A stretch of 64,000 nucleotides of DNA, taken from positions 7,633,485 through 7,697,484 of the forward strand of contig NC_049909.1 of assembly GCF_001411555.2 (NCBI RefSeq), read 5' to 3'. Shown one piece after another: positions 57,960 to 64,000 of this stretch; positions within the stretch are counted from its first letter, which is position 1; each line of letters starts with the position of its first letter. The notes under the pieces were generated by a model. It searched no databases, had not been told where the DNA came from, and was given only the letters and a program-made list of their open reading frames with translations. A program made the translations under genes and the position numbers. The DNA is from Juglans regia. Taxonomy: Eukaryota; Streptophyta; Magnoliopsida; Fagales; Juglandaceae.

Positions 57960-58779
57960 AGCTATTAAGATCTTCGTCGAACAACTGTGGGTACTTGACT
58001 TGCATTTCCTCTTCTAATTCCCAATAGGCTTCACTATAGCATGATTATTCCATACCACTTTAACCAATGGAATAGTCTGATTCCGTAACACTTGTTCTTT
58101 TCTATCTATAATCCGCATCGGCTCTTTTGTATAGGTCAGATTTTCATGAAGTTGAAGAGGCTCGTAGTCGATAACGTGGGTGGGGTCGGGTATATACTTT
58201 CTCATCATAGATACATGGAATACGTCGTGTACCCCTGAGAGTGCTGGTGGTAAGGCTACTCTGTAAGCCACTAGTCCAATCCGATCAAGAATCTCAAAAG
58301 GTTCGACGAATCTAGGGCTCAACTTGCCCTTCTTTCCAAACCTCATGACCCCTCTCATAGGCACAATCCTCAAAATAATTTATTCCCAACCTCAAACTCT
58401 AATTGGCGATGATGGTTATCTGCATAGCTCTTCTGTTGACTTTGAGCTGCTCTCATTCTGGCTCGAATGGTCTCTATCTACTCTGTTGTCTTCTGTATGA
58501 TTTCTGGACGCAAAATTTATCTTTCCCCCACCTCATCCCAATACAAGGAGATCTACATTTCCTACCATAAAGTGCTTCATAAGGCGTCATCTCAATGCTA
58601 GCCCGGTAACTGTTATTATAAGCAAATTCGACCAAAGGCAAGTGTCGTATCTAGGTTCCCTTGAAATCTAGCATACACGCTCTCAACATGTCTTCCAAAA
58701 TTTGAATGGTCCTTTCCGACTGACCATTTGTCTGTGGGTGAAATGAAGTGTGGGAATTTAACTTAGTGCCCATGGCCTC
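57960..58779 (-). pseudogene. Integrase C-terminus and chromodomain-like tail of F
   Basis: The text 'GVMRFGKKGKLSPRFVEPFEILDRIG' leads to 'YRVALPPALSGVHDVFHVSMMRKY', the usual end of gypsy integrase. Then follow 'MRIIDRKEQVLRNQTIPLVKVVWNNH' and, after a frame change, 'LEEEMQVKYPQLFDED'. This tail has the layout of Tekay/Del chromodomains, though key aromatic residues cannot be checked by eye. Stops upstream near 58380-58560 separate it from the integrase core. Confidence 0.85.
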
Positions 58780-59522
58780 CTATAAGTTTCGCCAAAATTT
58801 TGAAATGAAACCAGGATCCCTATCCGACACAATGGACACGGGTTCCCCATGCAACTTCATTATTTCCTGTGTATACAGCTCGGCTAGTTTCTCCAGCTTA
58901 TAAGAAACTTTGATAGGCACAAAGTGAGTGGTCTTCATCAAACGATCCACTATCACCCATATTGCATCCTGTCCAGTCAGTGTCCGTGGTAGGCCTGTAA
59001 CAAAATCCATAGAAATATGCTCCCATTTCCATTCTGGAATCTAAAGTGGTTGCAATAACCTTGCTGGTCTCTGATGTTCTACTTTCACTTGTTGGCAAGT
59101 TAGGCATTGTGCCACAAATTCGACAATCTCTCTTTTCATGCCATCCCATCGAAAAGACTCTTTCAAATCCCGATATATTTTTGTACTACCTGGGTGAACT
59201 GTGTAAGGGAACGATGCGCTTCTTCGAGGATGAGTCTTTTTATTTCATCATTGTCTGGCACACAAAATCTATTTCCGAACCTTAACATTCCATCTTCAAA
59301 AATGTTGAACTCAGATTTATCCCCTTTTTCTACTTCTTCTATTAATCTCGCTAACTTAGAATCTTCTTTTTGGGCGAGCGTAATTCTGTCAATCAAAACT
59401 GGTTGAACTATTAAACTGGCTATCAATGCTTGCTGGTCACCAGTAACAACTTCAATAGTAGTTCTTTCTAAGTCCATTATTAAGTGGGGCTGAGTGGTAA
59501 GAGTTGCAACTGCTAGTCCCAT
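58780..59522 (-). pseudogene. Integrase of element F
   Basis: The pre-integrase zinc region is recognisable in 'VQKYIGI' and neighbouring frames, with 'CRICGTMPNLPT' frame-shifted. The core shows '[46 protein letters not shown]' in parts and 'VSIVSDRDPGF', so both core aspartates look kept. Frame breaks lie near 59163 and 59040. The linker after RNase H ('[25 protein letters not shown]') matches element G. Confidence 0.85.
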
Positions 59523-59525
59523 TGG

Positions 59526-60521
59526 CTACCTGGTAAGTGCATCAACAATGACATTAGCTTTGCCTAGATGGTAGTTAATGTTGCAGTCATAATCCTTGAC
59601 TAGTTCTAGCCATCTCCTCTGCCTCATATTCAGTTCCTTCTGAGTGAAGAAGTACTTCAAACTCTTGTAATCTGTGTAGATTTCACACCTTTCACCATAT
59701 AAATAATGCCTCCAGATTTTAAGTGCAAAGACAATAGCGGCCAACTCCAAATCATGTGTGGGGTAAGTTTGCTCATATGCCTTCAATTGCCGAGAAGCGT
59801 ATGCTATCACTTTCCCGTGCTGCATCAATACACACCCCAAACTCAAACGTGAAGCGTCACTGTAAACCATAAATCCTCCTCTTTCTCTAGGAACTGTCAG
59901 AACTAGAGCTGTCACCAATCTCTTCTTCAATTTCTGGAAGCTTTCCTCACATTTTTTAGTCCATTCATACTTATTGTTCTTCCTGGTAAGGGCGGTAAGA
60001 GGAACCATTATTTTTGAGAAATTGTCTATAAACCGACGGTAATAACAAGCCAAACCCAAGAAACTCCTAACTTCATGCACATTGGTTGGTTGGGTCCAGT
60101 TAACTATTGCTTCGACTTTCTCGGGGTCTACTAAAATACCATCCTTTGAGACTACATGTCCCAAAAATGTAATAGACTCAAGCCAAAACTCACACTTCTT
60201 CAACTTAGCAAATAATTTCTTATTCCTGAGTGTCCCAAGTACTTCTCTCGGATGTTCTTCATGTTCTGCTTTGTTCTTGGAGTAGATTAATATGTTGTCA
60301 ATAAACACCACTACAAATTTATCTAAGAATTCATGAAATACCCGATTCATCAACTCCATAAATACTGCTAGGGCATTGGTTAGGCCAAAAGGCATGACCA
60401 ATAATTCATAATGGTCGTACCTGGTCCTGAAAGCTGTCTTAGGCACATCCTCCACCTTGATCTTCAATTGATGACAACCCAATCTGAGATCAATCTTGGA
60501 GAATTCCTGAGCATCTTGCAA
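59526..60521 (-). pseudogene. Reverse transcriptase and RNase H of element F
   Basis: An unbroken frame of 331 codons starts within reverse transcriptase: '[21 protein letters not shown]', '[45 protein letters not shown]', '[23 protein letters not shown]' and '[15 protein letters not shown]'. The catalytic box reads FIDN, not FIDD, so the second aspartate is lost. RNase H follows with '[67 protein letters not shown]'. The frame is cut upstream from the reverse transcriptase N-terminus and downstream from integrase. Confidence 0.88.
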
Positions 60522-61405
60522 CTGATCAAATAAATCATCGATGCGGGCAGCAGATATTTATTCTTTATGGTCACTCAATTCAGTTCCCTGTCTATACACA
60601 TTCTCATTGTCCCTTCCTTCTTTTTCACAAACAAAACTGAAGCTCCCCAAGGTGAGACACTGGGCCTGATGAAACCTTTGTCTAATAAGTCTTGTAACTG
60701 TTATTTGAGATTGGCTAACTCTGATGGTGCCATTCGATAAGGGGCTTTGGAAAGAGGTGTCATGCCTAGGGCTAACTCAATAGCAAACTCTACCTACCGC
60801 TCGGGTGGTAATCCAGACAAATCTTCAGGAAAAACCTCCGGATATTCTCTCACAATAGGAATCTCTTCTAACTCCAATTCTTCCCTTGGTTTATCCACCA
60901 TGAAAGCCAAGAACCCCTGACACCCATCACATATTAACTTGTCAACCTAAAAAGCAGAAATAACCGATCAAAGGGTACGCACTCTGGAACCCATAAATCT
61001 AAGTTCCTCTCCCTCTGGAAATTTGAACACCACCTCTTTTTTAAAGCAGTCAATACTGACATAACTGGAAGCTAACCAATCCATTCCAAAAATCACATCA
61101 AACCCAATTATAGGAAAGACTATCAAGTTAGCTGGTATTTCCCTCCCGCTAATAGTTATTGGGCACTTAAGTATAATCTTGTTGCAAGTCACTATATCAC
61201 CTGCTGGGGTTGAGACCCTCAAATTGTAATCCATCTCCTCAGCATCAACGGGGCAGAACTTAACGTAATCCATTGAAATAAAAGAGTGGGTAGCCCCCGA
61301 GTCAAATAAAGTTGTAGCCTTATTGAGAAACAGGGGGATAATTCCTATGTTTTCGTCATATAATCCATAGAGATAACAAGATAAGAAATCCTTAATTCTT
61401 AACAT
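60522..61405 (-). pseudogene. Protease and reverse transcriptase N-terminus of F
   Basis: The frame includes 'LFDSGATHSFISMDYVKF', so the DSG protease triad is intact here, unlike in C and G. It continues with 'NLIVFPIIGFDVIFGMDWLASSYVSIDC'. A stop near 60965 follows. Beyond it, in broken frames, come '[18 protein letters not shown]', '[21 protein letters not shown]' and 'MRMCI', the reverse transcriptase start. Confidence 0.85.
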
Positions 61406-61489
61406 AAAAAAGCTGAAAAAGGTAAGTCAGAAAGATTATACTTGTGATTACATCATTCTTCTCCTCAGCTTCTCCCGGTGTCAAAGCAA

Positions 61490-62375
61490 ACACCTGTGCC
61501 AGCATAGTCCTCTGCTAATTGTTGCCTTGGTTATTCGGCCTAAAGTTTTGAGGTGGGTTGGGCTTTCTGTTGTTTTCCGCAAGCAATGGACATTCTCTAA
61601 TGAAGTGCCCATCATTACCGCATTTGAAACATGATCCCATTTCCTTTCTGCACTCTCCAACATGTATGCGGTTACAGAACTTACATGGGTTAGTGGTATG
61701 ATTTCCCTGCATCTATCTCTGACTTGAACTGCTTCCCTTTTTTCTCTTCTTCCATGGCCCTTGATCTAAACTAGAGAATCCTTGTGGAGAAGCTCTCTTC
61801 CTCTGTTCTTGCAATTCAGCACCCCTCTTGAGATTCTGCTCGACTAGCATCGCCTTGTGCACTATCTTTGAAAAATTCTGAATCTGTAAGACCATCACTC
61901 GTACAGAAATCCTATAGTTCAAACCTTCCTCAAACTTCCTAGTCTTCCTCTCCTCATCAGGAATCAAGTATGCGGCGAAGCGACATAATTCCTCAAACCT
62001 TGCAGCATACTGGCGCACAGTCATGGTCCCTTGCACCAAGTTGGTGAACTCTCAAGCTCTAACTTCCCTATCTGCTTTAGGAAAAAATCGGTCAAAGAAG
62101 TTCTGCTTGAATTGAGCTCAAACAATCACACCAGCCCCCTTAGCTTCCCTGATGACTTTTTCAGAATTCCACCATCTCTTCGCTTCTCCAGTTAGTTTAA
62201 AAGCTATGAACTGAACTTTCTGCAGATCGGTACACTCCAAAACACTAAATATTTCTTTAATGTCTTGAATCCAATCCTCCGTTGCATTCGTATCGCCTCT
62301 TCCATCAAAGTTGGGAGGATGCATTCGATTAAATTGTTCAAACGTGCAACCCCTATCATTGTTGTTTTCGTTCAA
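61490..62375 (-). pseudogene. Gag of element F
   Basis: It starts 'MNENNNDRGCTFEQFNRMHPPNFDGRGDTNATEDWIQDIKEIFSVLECTD' (in pieces) and passes a frame break near 62110. It continues as 'GTMTVRQYAARFEELCRFAAYLIPDEERKTRKFEEGLNYRI' and the basic linker 'KRASPQGFSSLDQGPWKKRKKG'. After a stop near 61712 comes a complete zinc knuckle 'CFKCGNDGHFIRECP' with all C-X2-C-X4-H-X4-C residues. The leader upstream is AT-rich with a short TA run (62519-62532). Confidence 0.85.
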
Positions 62376-62802
62376 ATCTTCAAGACTTCGAACTCAACGA
62401 CGAGCCGTCATCCTGAAAGCTTAAACTTGGTGAAACATTCTAAAATAAATAAAGGTGAAAATACTAAATAAATATTTAAATCAATAAAATAAATAAAATA
62501 TGTGTATAAACACAAATATATATATATATATATCAGATAACTATTTAAGCCTGACATCACTTAATACTCACATACATCATTAGAATCTAAAACCTCAAAG
62601 TTACGAATTCTATTCCTAACAAATGTCAAATCTAAACCTCAAATCCCATCAAAACCAATCATAAGATTTTTTAGAAGCTCAAACTTAAATATCCACATGA
62701 TCATCCTTATAGTCCTCAAGCTCCTATAGTGAAATTTTTACATCCTATAAACCCACAGATATCTAAACCTCTAAGGTTTATAGTATGCAGAATTCAAATC
62801 TG

Positions 62803-62816
62803 TCTCTGAAACCAAC
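62803..62816 (-). promoter_or_regulatory. PBS of element F
   Basis: On the minus strand 'TTGGTTTCAGAGA' follows LTR end GGCGTTACA after one to two bases. It resembles TGGTATCAGAGC with one change in the central part. Confidence 0.75.
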
Positions 62817-63862
62817 TGTAACGCCTTGACCCCGAGGGTCCGAAGAGCTAACTCATATAACCTGATAATAAACTCCAACAATACTAATGTATTTCCAAAT
62901 CCAAGAATATATACTTCCAAAACTTCAAATCAAATGTAAATATATCAATTTAATAAACCATACATACTTACATATCAAATCCTCAATCCAACAACCCAAA
63001 TAAAATATCAACTCTTCTTCATGTCTCAAATAACAAACTATAATAAAATAAAATTGACATAAGTCTCCATAAACTGTCTAAATCCATTAAAATCAACTTA
63101 ATAAATAAATAACATCCAACAACAGCACTAAAACCACGAGATTCCCAATAACTATTCACAGCTAATCTTGTCCACAAACTCTAATACTGATCATCAGCTG
63201 AATCATCAATGTCATATGAAAATATTATGAAGATTAAGGGCTGAGTTATCAACAACTCAGCAAGCAGAGAGCATATACTAGCATGTAAACATTAGCATTT
63301 ATAACGTTTGGTATGCAAACAAAATACTTACTTTCAGAATGCAGAAACTATATATTTACTTTCGAAATGCATAAACAAAACTTGATACAAAAACATTAGA
63401 GCGAAATTTCCAGAAAGACAAACTTAATCCCAAAAAGAAAATCAATTGGCATATCCAAACTGAAACATTATGTTCATATCATCTCATAGCATCACATCGG
63501 GACAAATACCATGTTTAACCCCCGTGGTAGGGTTATAAACCACCATTATACCCGTTGCTGCGCCGTATACCATATTTCACCCCCGTGGTAGGGTTATAAA
63601 CCACCATTATACCAGTGGCAGGGCCTTAACAGAAACATAACAGAACATCATCGGAACCAGATCACATTTAGATACAGAATCAGAACTTCATGCCAATGTT
63701 TTCAGACGACACATCATATCAAAACAAAATACTGAATAGCTTCAGATCATTTCACATATTCGAAATAAACAGAATCCAAAACATCTTCATTTATTCATAG
63801 CAAAAACTTTTAGGTTTTCATATTTGCTCCTTTTGCATAGTTCAGAAAAGAGTGCACAAGAG
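62817..63862 (-). repeat. 5' LTR of element F (3' part)
   Basis: It aligns with the 3' LTR from 'gagggtccgaagag' to 'gttcagaaaagagtg'. It has the TGAGT/ACTCA dyad at 63242-63259. The acceptor-like site downstream of the dyad reads TTTTCAT instead of TTTTCAG. Confidence 0.85.
63508..63626 (-). repeat. About 60-bp minisatellite in the 5' LTR of F, two units
   Basis: It has the same unit as in the 3' LTR, here with two copies. Confidence 0.85.
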
Positions 63863-64000
63863 AGAATCAAGACCCAATTACCTGATTTTTTTACCCCTGT
63901 TCCCATATTCTGCTCTGCTAGGGTTTGTTGTGATTTGCAGGGCTCGTGACGCTGCTGCGGTGAGGCTGCATGGCAGCCGTTGATGGCCATGGTTCTTGTC
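63863..64000. other. Unmatched tail at the window end
   Basis: The sequence departs from the F LTR after 'gttcagaaaagagtgcacaa' and becomes GC-richer. It could be an LTR deletion joining a more promoter-proximal part, or a new insertion. No protein is claimed. Confidence 0.35.

Larger units (their letters stand above)
55445..64000 (-). mobile_element. Element F: minus-strand gypsy retrotransposon
   Basis: The element has a 3' LTR, polypurine tract, chromodomain-like tail, integrase, RNase H, reverse transcriptase, protease, gag, leader, PBS and the beginning of the 5' LTR. It is the most complete gypsy element here but carries several stops and at least one catalytic substitution. Its 5' LTR runs out of the window, or is interrupted near 63862. 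It is closely related to element G. Confidence 0.9.

Noticed and set aside
63787..63990. 67-codon minus-strand frame at the window end
   Set aside because: It spans the junction between LTR sequence and the unmatched tail and shows no known domain.
1..64000. tRNA, rRNA or other structured RNA genes
   Set aside because: No cloverleaf with A and B boxes and no rRNA motif was seen on either strand by eye; a covariance-model scan could not be run.

Overview
This is nuclear DNA of a flowering plant, most likely a eudicot. It is AT-rich and dominated by nested LTR retrotransposons, and it holds one confident host gene: a single-exon member of the PHYTOCHROME KINASE SUBSTRATE (PKS) family at 42381-43667. 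PKS proteins are a plant-only family. The transposons are Ty3/gypsy types whose polyprotein ends in a chromodomain-like tail, which suggests the Tekay/Del chromoviruses, plus a plant LINE and small TRIM-, MITE- and Copia-like pieces. The species cannot be fixed from the sequence.

Layout. 1-4517: old LTR debris, including a TRIM-like LTR. 4518-34849: one plus-strand gypsy element ('C') with a truncated 5' LTR, primer-binding site (PBS), broken gag-pol and a 3' LTR from 31021. Its reverse transcriptase is split by a solo LTR ('D', 8451-11268, target-site duplication CCTTC). Its integrase is split by a 17.7-kb complex of another family ('A', 12922-30585, duplication GTAGC). The complex holds three LTR-type units, and its 5' LTR carries a nested solo LTR of its own family ('B', 16349-20778, duplication GGACC). 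A TRIM-like solo LTR sits in the 3' LTR of C. 34850-39060: a minus-strand gypsy body ('G') without LTRs. 39299-42045: a 5'-truncated LINE ending about 335 bases before the PKS start codon. 43668-45839: gene-free, with a palindromic MITE-like repeat. 45840-51722: a solo LTR ('E') carrying a nested D-family solo LTR (46295-49043, duplication ACCAA). 51723-55444: low-complexity GA and CT tracts, a possible Copia LTR and a 48-bp minisatellite. 55445-64000: a minus-strand gypsy element ('F') with 3' LTR, full internal region, PBS and the start of its 5' LTR.

No retrotransposon here looks able to move by itself: every pol region has stops or frame breaks, and several catalytic residues are changed.

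The most interesting pattern is shared by the long LTRs of several families that otherwise look unlike. Each carries an intron-like layout: an AG acceptor, a short exon-like block of 38-57 nt, a GTAAG-type donor, minisatellite-rich sequence, a short TGAG...CTCA dyad next to a branch-point-like CTTAC, and then a second AG acceptor near the LTR end. This is read from sequence only and needs RNA evidence.
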